A DNA stretch of 64,000 bases, from NCBI RefSeq assembly GCF_002300555.2, contig NZ_NTHN02000014.1, positions 1-64,000 on the forward strand, given 5' to 3'. This DNA is from Alloyangia mangrovi. GTDB lineage: Bacteria > Pseudomonadota > Alphaproteobacteria > Rhodobacterales > Rhodobacteraceae. The position numbers were made by a program, and so were the translations under genes. Positions 51,233 to 61,932 of this stretch are shown here, piece by piece (the stretch's first letter is position 1; each line of letters begins with the position of its first letter). The notes below the pieces were generated by a model that did no database searches, was not told the DNA's origin, and worked only from the letters and a program-made list of their open reading frames with translations.

Positions 51233-52747
51233 TCAGCCGACCAACGTGGTGATCAGTAGGAAACAAAGCGCCGACAGCAGCGCCGAGGCGGGCACCGTCA
51301 CCAGCCAGGCGGCGATGATCGTCATGAAATGCGAACGGCGGACCAGCTTGCGGCGCTGGCGCTCCTCGGGCGGGAGCACCTTGGCGGCGCGCTTCGGGTC
51401 GGCGTGACGGGCGCGGCGGGCCACGTACCATTCGCGGTAGAAGCCGACGCCGAAGACGCCGCCGACCGCGATATGGGTCGAGCTCACCGGCAGCCCGAGC
51501 CAGGAGGCGAGGATCACCGTCAGCGCCGCCGAGAGCGCCACGCAGTAGGCGCGCATCGGGTTGAGCTTGGTGATCTGGCTGCCGACCATGCGGATCATCC
51601 GCGGGCCGAAGAAGATCAGGCCGCAGGAGATCCCCAGCGCGCCGATCATCAGCACCCAATGCGGCAACACCCCAAGCTCGGTGGCGCGGTCCTCGGTCTG
51701 CAGCGCGCGGACGATGGCGCCGAGCGGGCCGACCGCATTGGCCACGTCGTTGGCGCCATGGGCGAAGGAGAGCAGCCCGGCCGAGACCACGAGCGGCAGG
51801 CGGAACAGCGCCTTGAGCGAGGCGTTGCGGTTGGCCATGCCCTGCGACTGCCGCCGCACCAGCGGCACCGAGAGCCGCCAGGACAGCAGCCCGACCGCGA
51901 GGCCGACGAGCGCCGCCTCGTGGAGATCGAGATCGATCACCTGCCGCAGCCCCTTGAGCGCGAGATAGCAGGCGAAGGTCCCCGCCATCACCCCGATCAG
52001 CACCGGCAGCCAGACGCGCGCCGCGGCGATCCGGTCGGGCACGTACATGATCTTCCACTTGATGAAGGCGAGCACCGCCGCCGCGATCACCCCGCCCATG
52101 ATCGGCGAGATCACCCAGCTGGCGGCGATGGCGCTCATCGTGGACCAGTTCACCGTCCCGAAGCCCGCCGCGGCGATGCCCGAGCCCATGACCCCGCCGA
52201 CCACCGCATGGGTGGTGGAGACCGGCGCACGCAGCACGGTGGCGGCGTTGATCCAGATGGCGGCGGCCAGCATGGCGGACATCATTGCCTGCACGAAATG
52301 CGCGCTGTCGGTGATCTCGCCCTGCGCGATGATGCGACTGGAAATGGTCGAGACCACCTCGCCGCCGGCGAGCATGGCGCCGGCGGTCTCGAAGAGCGCG
52401 GCGATGGCGATGGCCCCGGCCATCGACAGGGCGTTCGCCCCCACCGCCGGGCCCATGTTGTTGGCGACATCGTTGGCGCCGACGTTCAGCGCCATGTAGG
52501 CGGCGAAGGCGGCGGCGATGGAGATCATCAGCGTGCCCTGCAGCTCGCCCGCCGCGACGGCGACGATTGCGGTGACGATGGCGATGAAGAGCAGCGAGAC
52601 TCCGACGCCGACCAGCGGACGGGCGGTGTGGATGGCCGCGGATTCGATCAAAGACAGACGTCCGAGATCCTTGTCCAGGGTCGGCCAGTCCTGCTCGGAG
52701 TCGCGCTGTGACGCGGGGCGGCCCGCGCGGTGCCTGGGCTCGGTCAT
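51233..52747 (-). CDS. pit: PiT-family inorganic phosphate transporter
   Basis: A 504-residue membrane protein with the duplicated PiT signature: ALNVGANDVANNMGPAVGAN in the first half and LLSFAHGANDVANAVGPLGA in the second. Paired VSTTHAVVGGVMGSG and VSSTHIAVGGVFGVG motifs are also present. It carries an N-terminal polar extension of about 45 residues. It imports phosphate (or metal-phosphate) with protons or sodium. It follows a Nudix gene by five bases and is probably cotranscribed with it. Confidence 0.93.
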   Translation of the reverse strand: MTEPRHRAGRPASQRDSEQDWPTLDKDLGRLSLIESAAIHTARPLVGVGVSLLFIAIVTAIVAVAAGELQGTLMISIAAAFAAYMALNVGANDVANNMGPAVGANALSMAGAIAIAALFETAGAMLAGGEVVSTISSRIIAQGEITDSAHFVQAMMSAMLAAAIWINAATVLRAPVSTTHAVVGGVMGSGIAAAGFGTVNWSTMSAIAASWVISPIMGGVIAAAVLAFIKWKIMYVPDRIAAARVWLPVLIGVMAGTFACYLALKGLRQVIDLDLHEAALVGLAVGLLSWRLSVPLVRRQSQGMANRNASLKALFRLPLVVSAGLLSFAHGANDVANAVGPLGAIVRALQTEDRATELGVLPHWVLMIGALGISCGLIFFGPRMIRMVGSQITKLNPMRAYCVALSAALTVILASWLGLPVSSTHIAVGGVFGVGFYREWYVARRARHADPKRAAKVLPPEERQRRKLVRRSHFMTIIAAWLVTVPASALLSALCFLLITTLVG

Positions 52748-52752
52748 GGGGG

Positions 52753-53238
52753 TCAGCTGATCTCGGGCTGGGGCAGGAGGCTCGGCACCCGGGCCAGCAG
52801 GGCCTGCAGCCCGGGTTCGTCGACCATCCTAGCCGCTTCCCTCGGCAAGACCCAGCGCCGTTCGCGCTGGCCGGCCTCGGGGTAGTCGTCGCTGAGCGCG
52901 CGCACCTCGGCGGCATAGACAAAGACCACCGTGTCGAGCGGCAGGCCGCCGTCGAGACGCTTCTGGTACCGGTAGCTGCCGATCTCGGCGGTATCTCCGC
53001 TCCCGAAGACGACGCCGGCTTCTTCCCAGGCTTCCTCGAGCGCGGCCCCGGCGGAGTCGAGCCCGGCCTTGGGCCAGCCCTTGGGCAGGACCCAGCGCCC
53101 GGTGTCCCGCGAGGTGATCAGCAGCACCTCCAGACCCTCGGGGCAATCAGCATGACGATAGCACATCGCCGCGACCTGAAATCGCGGCGGCCGCCGGAAC
53201 GCCGGGCCGATCACCTTATGCCAGAGGTTTCGAAACAT
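52753..53238 (-). CDS. Nudix hydrolase (DIPP-like) with altered Nudix box
   Basis: A 161-residue Nudix protein. The motif region WVLPKGWPKAGLDSAGAALE followed by EAWEEAGVVFG keeps the EExG core but has Leu where the first Glu is expected (GWPKAGL) and Glu for Arg in the RE pair. LPKGWPK is typical of diphosphoinositol or diadenosine polyphosphate hydrolases. It is five bases upstream of the phosphate transporter gene, which suggests a link to polyphosphate-type metabolites. The altered residues leave its activity open. Confidence 0.87.
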   Translation of the reverse strand: MFRNLWHKVIGPAFRRPPRFQVAAMCYRHADCPEGLEVLLITSRDTGRWVLPKGWPKAGLDSAGAALEEAWEEAGVVFGSGDTAEIGSYRYQKRLDGGLPLDTVVFVYAAEVRALSDDYPEAGQRERRWVLPREAARMVDEPGLQALLARVPSLLPQPEIS

Positions 53239-53401
53239 GGCGCGCCTCCTAGCACCGAAGCCGGGAGATCTTCAATCTATATCGGGACGCGTGCGCTCAC
53301 ATGTGACCGTTTCACGCAAGGTCACGCTGGCGGGCCGGCGCTTGACTGTCCTACGCCGCAGGCCCAGCTTTGCCGCAACGAGACAGACACAGGAGTTTTC
53401 C

Positions 53402-54640
53402 ATGACGTCGACCCCCATCGACCCGACGCTGATCGACCGGCTTGCCGAAGTGGCCGTGCGCACCGGCGTGAACATCCAGCCCGGCCAGCAGCTCGTGCTG
53501 ACCGCCCCGGTCTCGGCGCTGCCGCTGGTGCGCGCGGTGACCCGCGCCGCCTATCGCGCCGGCGCCTCGCTGGTGACCCCGCTGCTGTCGGATTCCGACG
53601 TTGCGCTGGCGCGCTTCGAGGAAGGCCAGGACGCCAGCTTCGACGCCGCTGCGGGCTGGCTCTATGGTGGCATGGCCGAGGCCTTCGGCGAGGGTGCCGC
53701 ACGCATGGCCATCGTCGGCGAGGACCCGATGCTGCTCGCCGGGCAGGACCCGGCCAAGGTGTCGCGCGCCGGCAAGGCCAACTCGATCGCCTACAAGCCG
53801 GCAATGGAGAAGATCACCAACTTCAACATCAACTGGTCGATCTGCGCATGGCCGGGCGTGGCCTGGGCCAAGCGCATGTTCCCCGAGCTTTCCGAGCCCG
53901 AGGCGCAGGCCAAGCTGGCCGAGGCGATCTTCGCCGCCTCGCGGGTCACCGGCGACGACCCCGTCGCCGCTTGGGCCGAGCACAACGCGACCCTGCGCGC
54001 CCGCACCGAGTGGCTGAACGCCGAGCGCTTCTCGGCGCTGCATTTCACCGGCCCGGGCACCGACCTGACCATCGGGCTGGCGGATGGCCACGAGTGGCAC
54101 GGCGGCGCCAGCACCTCGCAGAACGGCGTCGTGTGCAACCCGAACGTGCCGACCGAAGAGGTCTTCACCACCCCGCACGCGCATCGCGTCGAGGGCACCG
54201 TACGCTCGACCAAGCCGCTGTCGCACCAAGGCAGCCTGATCGACGGCATCGAGGTGCGCTTCGAAGGTGGCCGGATCGTCGAGGCCAGGGCCTCGCAGGG
54301 CGAGGAAGTGTTGCGCGAGCTGCTGGCGACCGACGAGGGCGCGGCGCGCCTCGGTGAAGTGGCGCTGGTTCCGCACAGTTCGCCGATCTCGCAGTCGGGC
54401 CTGCTGTTCTACAACACGCTCTTCGACGAGAATGCCGCCTGCCACATCGCGCTGGGTCAGTGCTACTCGAAGTGCTTCCTCGATGGCGCCTCGCTTACGC
54501 CGGATGAGGTCGCGGCGCAGGGCGGCAACAGCTCGATGATCCACGTCGACTGGATGATCGGCGACGCCGAGACCGACATCGACGGCATCCGCGAGGATGG
54601 CACACGCGTGCCGGTCTTCCGCAAGGGCGAGTGGGCCTGA
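53402..54640 (+). CDS. M29-family aminopeptidase (AmpS/PepS)
   Basis: The 412-residue protein starts MTSTPIDPTLIDRLAEVAVR at 53402, with AGGAG nine bases upstream. It matches thermophilic-type M29 metallopeptidases: PGQQLVLTAPVSALPLVRAV, the GTDLTIGLADGHEWHGGAST segment, NVPTEEVFTTPHAHRVEGTV with metal-binding Glu and His, and HIALGQCYSKC. It removes N-terminal amino acids from peptides in the cytoplasm. It is monocistronic, ending at a clear hairpin. Confidence 0.93.
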   Translation: MTSTPIDPTLIDRLAEVAVRTGVNIQPGQQLVLTAPVSALPLVRAVTRAAYRAGASLVTPLLSDSDVALARFEEGQDASFDAAAGWLYGGMAEAFGEGAARMAIVGEDPMLLAGQDPAKVSRAGKANSIAYKPAMEKITNFNINWSICAWPGVAWAKRMFPELSEPEAQAKLAEAIFAASRVTGDDPVAAWAEHNATLRARTEWLNAERFSALHFTGPGTDLTIGLADGHEWHGGASTSQNGVVCNPNVPTEEVFTTPHAHRVEGTVRSTKPLSHQGSLIDGIEVRFEGGRIVEARASQGEEVLRELLATDEGAARLGEVALVPHSSPISQSGLLFYNTLFDENAACHIALGQCYSKCFLDGASLTPDEVAAQGGNSSMIHVDWMIGDAETDIDGIREDGTRVPVFRKGEWA

Positions 54641-54674
54641 GGCCCGGCGCCTCTTTCAAGATGAAAATCGCGGG

Positions 54675-54704
54675 AGCCGCGCCGGGGAAACCCGGCGCGG
54701 CTTT
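54675..54704 (+). terminator. Terminator of the aminopeptidase gene
   Basis: A 12-bp stem (AGCCGCGCCGGG/CCCGGCGCGGCT) with a GAAA tetraloop is followed by TT. It lies 35 bases after the stop codon. Confidence 0.75.
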
Positions 54705-54728
54705 CGCGTCGCACGGGCGCCAAAAGTA

Positions 54729-54780
54729 TTAACTGCACGTTAACTTAGCGCATTGTCCACAGGGCGACTCGGGGTACACT
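54729..54780 (+). promoter_or_regulatory. Promoter region of the small antitoxin-like gene
   Basis: TTGTCC (54753-54758) and TACACT (54775-54780) are spaced by 16 bases and lie 37 bases upstream of the start. TTAACTGCACGTTAA (54729-54743), a 5-bp inverted repeat, precedes them and could be an operator. Confidence 0.45.
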
Positions 54781-54816
54781 TAATCCGCTGCCACGCGAGT
54801 ATGAGGGGGTTGGTTC

Positions 54817-55092
54817 ATGCGCAAGACAGAGACAGTCACCATCAGCGGCGAGATTCTTTCCTATGCGGAAGGCCTCGTGGCCCGCGGTGAATACCGCGAT
54901 GTCGGGTCTGCGATCGAAGGCGAGCTGCTGAAGGCCCGCGCCCGGCGTTCGGGCAAGATCAGCCCATTTCAGAACGAGCTGCGCGGTCGCCTGATGATCC
55001 AGCCCGACCAATGGGACGCCATGGGCGTCTCGTCGGAGCCCTTCTTCGGCGATGATCCTGCGCTTGCGCGGATGATCGAAGACCGCAGTTGA
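54817..55092 (+). CDS. Small ParD/CopG-like antitoxin-type protein without a partner toxin
   Basis: A 91-residue protein starting MRKTETVTISGEILSYAEGL with GAGGGGG upstream. The N-terminal part (RKTETVTISGEILSYAEGLV then RGEYRDVGSAIEGELLK) resembles the ribbon-helix-helix start of ParD-type antitoxins. The C-terminal half is unlike known toxins' partners that I can recall. The expected ParE toxin gene is missing: the next gene is a convergent LysR regulator 26 bases later. It may be an orphan antitoxin or a DNA-binding regulator. Confidence 0.7.
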   Translation: MRKTETVTISGEILSYAEGLVARGEYRDVGSAIEGELLKARARRSGKISPFQNELRGRLMIQPDQWDAMGVSSEPFFGDDPALARMIEDRS

Positions 55093-55117
55093 CGCCACAG
55101 TTGACGCCTCTTTCCGA

Positions 55118-56002
55118 TCAATCGTGATCGTCGCGCGGGCGGCCATGCTCGATCAGCGCGGCGATCAGGTTTGAGAGCACCTCGGCCCGGCTGGTGGTCG
55201 GGCGCTGCACCACGCCGAGCCGGCGGTGGATCGGCGGCGCGCCGAAGGGAAACCAGTCGAGCGCCGCGGTGATCGAATCCTGAAGTGCGACGTAGGGGAT
55301 GATCGCAAAACCCAGCCCCGCCCGCACGCAGCCCACCACCGCGGTCATCGTGTTGACCGAGACCACTTGCCGCGGCGCGACGCCAAGCCGGGCAATCTCG
55401 GTATCGATCTGGCGCGCCAGCGGAACCTGCGTGCGGTAGCGGATGTAGGGCACCTGCCGCACGAGGTCGTGGATCGCCAGTCCGCCGGTGCCTGGCGGCG
55501 TGATCACCACCAAGGGCTCGCTCAGCACCTCGGTCCAGCGCAGGCTCGGCGGCACAGCGACGTGCTCGGCGACCAGCGCCGCGTCGAGCTGGCCCGAGAC
55601 CACCTCGGCCATGAGTTCCTCGGACATGCCGATGCGCAGGCGGAAGCTGAGCTCGGGATAGCGGCCCTGCAAGGAGGCCAGCGCCTGCGGCACCAGCGAG
55701 TTCGCCCCGGTGCGCAGTGTGCCGAAGGCCAGCGTGCCACCGACGTCGCCGCCGGTGACCGAGGCCCTGGTCTCGGTGACGATGCGCAGGATCTGCCGTG
55801 CCGATCGCAGCATCTCGGCGCCCTTGGCGGTGAGCACTGGCGGGCGCCGCGTGCGGTCGTAGAGCTGCACGCCCAGTTCCGCCTCCAGCGCCGAGACCTG
55901 CTGGCTGACCGCCGAGGCGGTGAGGTTGATCGCCTGTGCCGCGGCGGCGAAACCGCCATGCTGCTCGATGGCGAGAAGGGTCTGTAGCTGTCGGGTATCC
56001 AT
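55118..56002 (-). CDS. LysR-family regulator of the tct-ggt operon
   Basis: A 294-residue LysR-type protein starting MDTRQLQTLLAIEQHGGFAA. Helix-turn-helix: AAAAQAINLTASAVSQQVSALEAELGVQLYDRTRR. The effector domain covers the remainder (LAFGTLRTGANSLVPQALAS, PYIRYRTQVPLARQIDTEIA). It is divergent from tctC with a 141-base AT-richer gap, the usual layout for LysR control of a neighbouring transport operon. Confidence 0.9.
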   Translation of the reverse strand: MDTRQLQTLLAIEQHGGFAAAAQAINLTASAVSQQVSALEAELGVQLYDRTRRPPVLTAKGAEMLRSARQILRIVTETRASVTGGDVGGTLAFGTLRTGANSLVPQALASLQGRYPELSFRLRIGMSEELMAEVVSGQLDAALVAEHVAVPPSLRWTEVLSEPLVVITPPGTGGLAIHDLVRQVPYIRYRTQVPLARQIDTEIARLGVAPRQVVSVNTMTAVVGCVRAGLGFAIIPYVALQDSITAALDWFPFGAPPIHRRLGVVQRPTTSRAEVLSNLIAALIEHGRPRDDHD

Positions 56003-56143
56003 TGGCGCAAAGTAAGTAAAGCTAAAGATAATGGCAATAACTTCGCGCTTTGTGTGGCTTCGCCTTGTGTTACTTCGGGGTTACCCAACCAGAACGTCGG
56101 CGGAGAAACCGCCAGCTTGCCAACATACACAGGGAGCCTCCCC

Positions 56144-57091
56144 ATGAACCTTCGCACGGGCCTTGCCGCCCTCCTTGCCGCCGCCACGCTCACCGCCGCG
56201 CCTGCCAGCGCCGCCGACTACCCCGACCACCCGGTCGAGTTCATCGTGCCCTGGTCGCCGGGCGGCGGGTCGGACACGCTGATGCGCCTCATCGCAGGCA
56301 ATATCGCGCCCTACCTCGGCACCGAGATGCCGATCATCAACATGCCCGGCGTCGGCGGCACCGTCGGCCTGCGCGAAGCCTCGCGCCGCGCCAACGATGG
56401 CTACACCATCAGCCAGGTGCACGAAGGCCTGCTGACCGCCTCCGAGACCGGCATCACCGACCTCCGCTGGGATGACTTCGAGCCGATCGCGCTGATGACC
56501 GCCTCGCCGCAGTACCTCGTGGTGCATCCGACAGAGGATTACTCGGACTTCGAGGAGTTCGTGACCTTCGCCAAGGCTCACCCGGGCGAGATCACCATGG
56601 GCGTCACCCTGGGCGGCGTGCCGCACCTGCACGCGGCGATGATCGAACAGGCCTACGGCCTGCAGTTCCAATACGTCGGCTATGAAGGCACCGGCGAGCG
56701 GGTGCGCGCCCTCGTCGGCGGCAACCTCGACGCGGCGATCGGCGACATCTCGTCGTCGAAGCAGTTCGTCGACAACGGCGATCTGCAGTTCCTCGCCGTC
56801 GGCGCCTCGGAGCGCGTGGACGAAGCCCCCGAAGTGCCGACCTTCAAGGAGCTTGGCGCCGATCTCGAGCTGCAGGTGACCCGCGGCATCGTGATGCCGA
56901 AGGGCGCCCCGCAGGAGGCCCGCGACAAGATGGAAGCGGCGCTCGAGGCGCTGTCGAAGGACGAGACCTACATCGAGCAGACCAACAACGCCGGTGCCTC
57001 GGTCGATTTCCGCGGCCAAGAGGACTTCCGCACCTACCTGTCGAAGCTCGATGAGACCGTGAAGTCGCTGGCAGAGGTTCTCGCACCGTGA
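56144..57091 (+). CDS. tctC: Tripartite tricarboxylate transporter binding protein TctC
   Basis: A 315-residue Bug/TctC-family protein starting at 56144 (AGGGAGCC upstream) with signal peptide MNLRTGLAALLAAATLTAAP (cleavage near ASAADY). YPDHPVEFIVPWSPGGGSDT, INMPGVGGTVGLREASRRAN and YVGYEGTGERVRALVGGNLD are family motifs. It captures a carboxylate or related solute for TctAB. Its stop overlaps the tctB GTG start. Confidence 0.92.
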   Translation: MNLRTGLAALLAAATLTAAPASAADYPDHPVEFIVPWSPGGGSDTLMRLIAGNIAPYLGTEMPIINMPGVGGTVGLREASRRANDGYTISQVHEGLLTASETGITDLRWDDFEPIALMTASPQYLVVHPTEDYSDFEEFVTFAKAHPGEITMGVTLGGVPHLHAAMIEQAYGLQFQYVGYEGTGERVRALVGGNLDAAIGDISSSKQFVDNGDLQFLAVGASERVDEAPEVPTFKELGADLELQVTRGIVMPKGAPQEARDKMEAALEALSKDETYIEQTNNAGASVDFRGQEDFRTYLSKLDETVKSLAEVLAP

Positions 57092-57603
57092 GCGACGCCG
57101 GCTACGACAAGCAGCAGGCACGGGAGGCGGGCGAGATTGCCCGCCTCCTGAGCTACGTGCTGATCCTTCTCGCCTCGGTCGGGCTGTTTGTCTCGGCCAC
57201 TGCGATTCCCACCTCGCGCTTCGAGAAACTCGGCGCGGGGGCGTTTCCCAAGATCGTCTTCGCCGGCATCGCGCTGGTGGCGGTGATCGCCATCATCGAC
57301 GCGCTGCGCAAGATCCCCGCCGGCGCCTATGGCCGCTTTGCCTGCCAGACCGTGGCCTGGGCCAGGCGCCGCTACCTGGTCTTTGTCGTTCTGGCGACGC
57401 TGGCGGTCTACCTGCTGGCGATCCCGCTACTCGGCTTCTCGGTCGCGAGTTTCCTCTTCATCCTCGGGCTCGAGCTGGTGCTCATGCCGCGCCGCCCCGC
57501 GACGCTGCTGGTGGCGGTAATCGTGGCGGCGGTCTTCTCCTTCGGGCTGAACTGGCTCTTTGCCGAGGTCTTCACCGTCTTCCTGCCGCGCGGGGTGCTC
57601 TGA
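57088..57603 (+). CDS. tctB: Tripartite tricarboxylate transporter small permease TctB
   Basis: A 171-residue protein with four membrane segments, starting at a GTG (57088) that overlaps the tctC stop. The segments begin LLSYVLILLASVGLFVSATA, IVFAGIALVAVIAIIDAL, YLVFVVLATLAVYLLAIPLL and LLVAVIVAAVFSFGLNWLFA, as in the TctB family. It forms the membrane complex with TctA. Confidence 0.9.
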   Translation: MSDAGYDKQQAREAGEIARLLSYVLILLASVGLFVSATAIPTSRFEKLGAGAFPKIVFAGIALVAVIAIIDALRKIPAGAYGRFACQTVAWARRRYLVFVVLATLAVYLLAIPLLGFSVASFLFILGLELVLMPRRPATLLVAVIVAAVFSFGLNWLFAEVFTVFLPRGVL

Positions 57604-57604
57604 T

Positions 57605-59105
57605 ATGGACAGCTTCCTTTCCGGTGCGGCGCAGATTTTCACGCTCGCCACGCTGATCTACATGCTCGCTGGCTCGCTGGCCGGCATCATCGCCGCCGCG
57701 ATCCCCGGCTTCACCGTCACCATGGCCATCGTGCTGACGCTGCCGCTGACCTTCACCATGGAGCCGCTGCAGGGCATCGCGGTGATGCTCTCGGTCTACG
57801 TGGGCGGCTACACCGGTGGCCTGATCTCTGCCGCGCTGCTCGGCATTCCCGGCACGCCCTCGTCGGTGGCCACCACCTTCGACGCCTTCCCCATGGCCCG
57901 CAACGGCGAGCCCGGACGGGCGCTGTCGCTGGGTGTCTGGGCCTCGTTCTTCGGCACGATCATCTCGACCGTGGTGCTGATCGTCGCCGCGCCGCCGCTG
58001 GCGATGTTCGCGGTGAAGCTCGGCCCGTGGGAATATTTCTCGCTGATCGTCTTCGCGCTGACCATCGTCGCCAGCCTCGTCGGCGACAGCGTGATCCGCG
58101 GCCTGCTGGCGGGTCTCATCGGCCTGGCCATCTCGACCGTCGGCACCGATCCGATCATGGGCCGGCCGCGCTTCGACTTCGGCATCGAGATGCTGGAGAC
58201 CGGGCTGCCGTTCCTCGTGGTGTTGATCGGCATCTTCGCGATCTCGCAGCTGACCTCCGAGGTCGAGGATGCGAAATCCGTCCGCTCGGGCAATGCGCTG
58301 GTGACCGGCGCCATCGACTTCCAGACCTGGAAGGTGATGAAGGAGGTGCTGCTGCGCCCGGTGAACCTGATCCGCTCGTCCATCGTCGGCGTGCTGATCG
58401 GCGCGCTGCCGGGGGCAGGGGGCTCGATCGCCAACCTCGTCGCCTACGACCAGGCCAAGCGCAACTCCAAGGATCCCGACAGCTTCGGCAAGGGCAACCC
58501 CGATGGCGTCGTCGCCTCGGAGGCGGGCAACTCCGCCACCGCCGGTGGCGGTCTTATACCGCTCATCGGCCTCGGCATCCCGGGCTCGGCGGTGGACGCG
58601 ATCCTCATGGCCTCGCTGATGGTGCACGGCATCTCGGTCGGCCCGCGGCTGATCATGGACCACGCAGACCTCGTCTACGGCATGTTCATCGCCATGGCGG
58701 TCGCCTCGCTGATGATGCTCTTCGTCTCGGTGGTGTCGATGCGGATGTTCCTGCGCGTCGCCGAGGTGCCGAAATGGCTTATCGTGCCGGTGGTCATGGT
58801 CTGCTGCGTCGTCGGCTCCTTCGCGCTCAACAACCGGGTGACCGACCTCTACCTGCTCGGCTTCATCGGGGTGGCGGGCTACGCGCTGCGCGCGCTCGGC
58901 TACTCGCTGGCGCCGCTGGTGCTGGGCGTCATTCTCGGCCCGATCGCCGAGACCAACCTGCGCCGGGCGCTGATGACCGATGCCGACCCGTCGCTGTTCT
59001 TCACCCGCCCGATCAGCCTCATCTTCCTCATCGCGGCCGTCGTCTCGATCGCCTGGGCGATCCGCGGCCATCTGAAACAACGTAAAACTTCCGGGAGGAG
59101 CACCG

Positions 59106-59122
<17 letters not shown>
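57605..59122 (+). CDS. tctA: Tripartite tricarboxylate transporter large permease TctA
   Basis: A 505-residue membrane protein starting MDSFLSGAAQIFTLATLIYM. It has the TctA motifs GIIAAAIPGFTVTMAIVLTL, YVGGYTGGLISAALLGIPGT and GALPGAGGSIANLVAYDQAK. About 11-12 membrane segments are present. The end overlaps the gamma-glutamyltransferase start by 17 bases. Confidence 0.93.
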
Positions 59123-60695
<1,573 letters not shown>

Positions 60696-60756
60696 GGCCC
60701 ATCCGCACCACGATGGGAGCGGCGCGCGCGCCGGAGAGGAAAGAGCAGGAGAAGAG

Positions 60757-61743
60757 ATGAAGTATCTCAAACGCATCGGCATCGACACCTACATGCTGTT
60801 GCTCATCGCCACGGTCTGCCTTGGCCTGTTGCTGCCAGCGCAGGGCATCGCGGCCGCGGGTTTGAAGCACGTGACCTTCTGGGCTGTCGCGCTGTTGTTC
60901 TTTCTCTACGGGGCCAAGCTCGACCCTTCGTCGGTGCGCGCGGGACTACTGAACTGGCGGCTGCAGGGGCTGACCTTTGCCGCGACCTACGCGATGTTCC
61001 CGCTGCTTGGCCTGTTCCTGGCCTGGGTCTTCTCGCCAGCCCTCGGAGCGACGGTCACCCTGGGGCTGCTGTTCCTGTCGGTGTTGCCCTCGACGGTGCA
61101 GTCTTCGATCGCCTTCACCTCGATCGCCGGGGGCAACGTGCCCGCGGCGATCTGCGCCGCGTCGCTGTCGAACATCGTCGGCGTGGCGCTGACACCCGCC
61201 CTCGTGGCGCTGATGCTGCACCAGGGGGATGGCGGGGTGAGCTTCGACTCGATCGTCAAGATCGGCACGCAGATCCTTCTGCCCTTCGTCCTTGGACAAC
61301 TCCTCCGGCCCTGGGTCGGCGACTTCGTCAAGCGCCACAAGCTGCTGACGATGGTGGTCGACCGCGGCTCGATCCTGCTGATCGTCTATTCGGCCTTCAG
61401 CGCAGGCACGGTCTCGGGCCTGTGGCAGCGGATCCCGACCGCGAGCCTGATCATGCTGGTGCTGGTGGTGTTGCTTTTCCTTGCCATCGCGATGCTGCTG
61501 ATGGTGGGGGCGGGTAAGCTCTTCGGCCTGCCGTACCCGGATCGGGCGGTGCTGTTCTACTGCGGCTCGACCAAGAGCCTCGCCTCGGGCCTGCCGATCG
61601 CGACGGCGCTCTTTGCCGCCGACCAGGTCGGGGCGATCGTGCTGCCGGTGATGATCTACCACATGAGCCAGCTGCTGGTCTGCGCCTTCGTCTCGCAGAA
61701 GGCGGCGCGGCGCGAACAGGCCGAGGCCGTCCCGGCGAGCTGA
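60757..61743 (+). CDS. Bile acid:sodium symporter family (BASS) transporter
   Basis: A 328-residue membrane protein starting MKYLKRIGIDTYMLLLIATV at 60757 with AGGAG upstream. The family features are FLYGAKLDPSSVRAGLLNWR, the crossover region LPSTVQSSIAFTSIAGGNVP and FYCGSTKSLASGLPIATALF. It is a secondary transporter for an organic anion or amino-acid-like compound. It ends the operon at a terminator. Confidence 0.9.
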   Translation: MKYLKRIGIDTYMLLLIATVCLGLLLPAQGIAAAGLKHVTFWAVALLFFLYGAKLDPSSVRAGLLNWRLQGLTFAATYAMFPLLGLFLAWVFSPALGATVTLGLLFLSVLPSTVQSSIAFTSIAGGNVPAAICAASLSNIVGVALTPALVALMLHQGDGGVSFDSIVKIGTQILLPFVLGQLLRPWVGDFVKRHKLLTMVVDRGSILLIVYSAFSAGTVSGLWQRIPTASLIMLVLVVLLFLAIAMLLMVGAGKLFGLPYPDRAVLFYCGSTKSLASGLPIATALFAADQVGAIVLPVMIYHMSQLLVCAFVSQKAARREQAEAVPAS

Positions 61744-61768
61744 CGCAGGCCTCCTTTCATGCGTCCCG

Positions 61769-61795
61769 AAGGCCCGGCAGATGCCGGGCCTTTTG
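61769..61795 (+). terminator. Terminator of the tct-ggt-BASS operon
   Basis: The hairpin AAGGCCCGGCA/TGCCGGGCCTT runs into TTTT 26 bases after the transporter stop. The following 138 bases to the FMO gene should hold a new promoter, but none is clear. Confidence 0.85.
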
Positions 61796-61932
61796 ACGTA
61801 GCGGCCCGGCGGGAAGAGCACGCCTCGCTGGGTTAGGACGCGGCTAATCCAAGGCGATGAATTTCATGGTTTGTCAGTCGCCGGCGGCGCGGTACTTACC
61901 TCGGGTCGACCCCGGCCGGAAAAGGACTCGCC

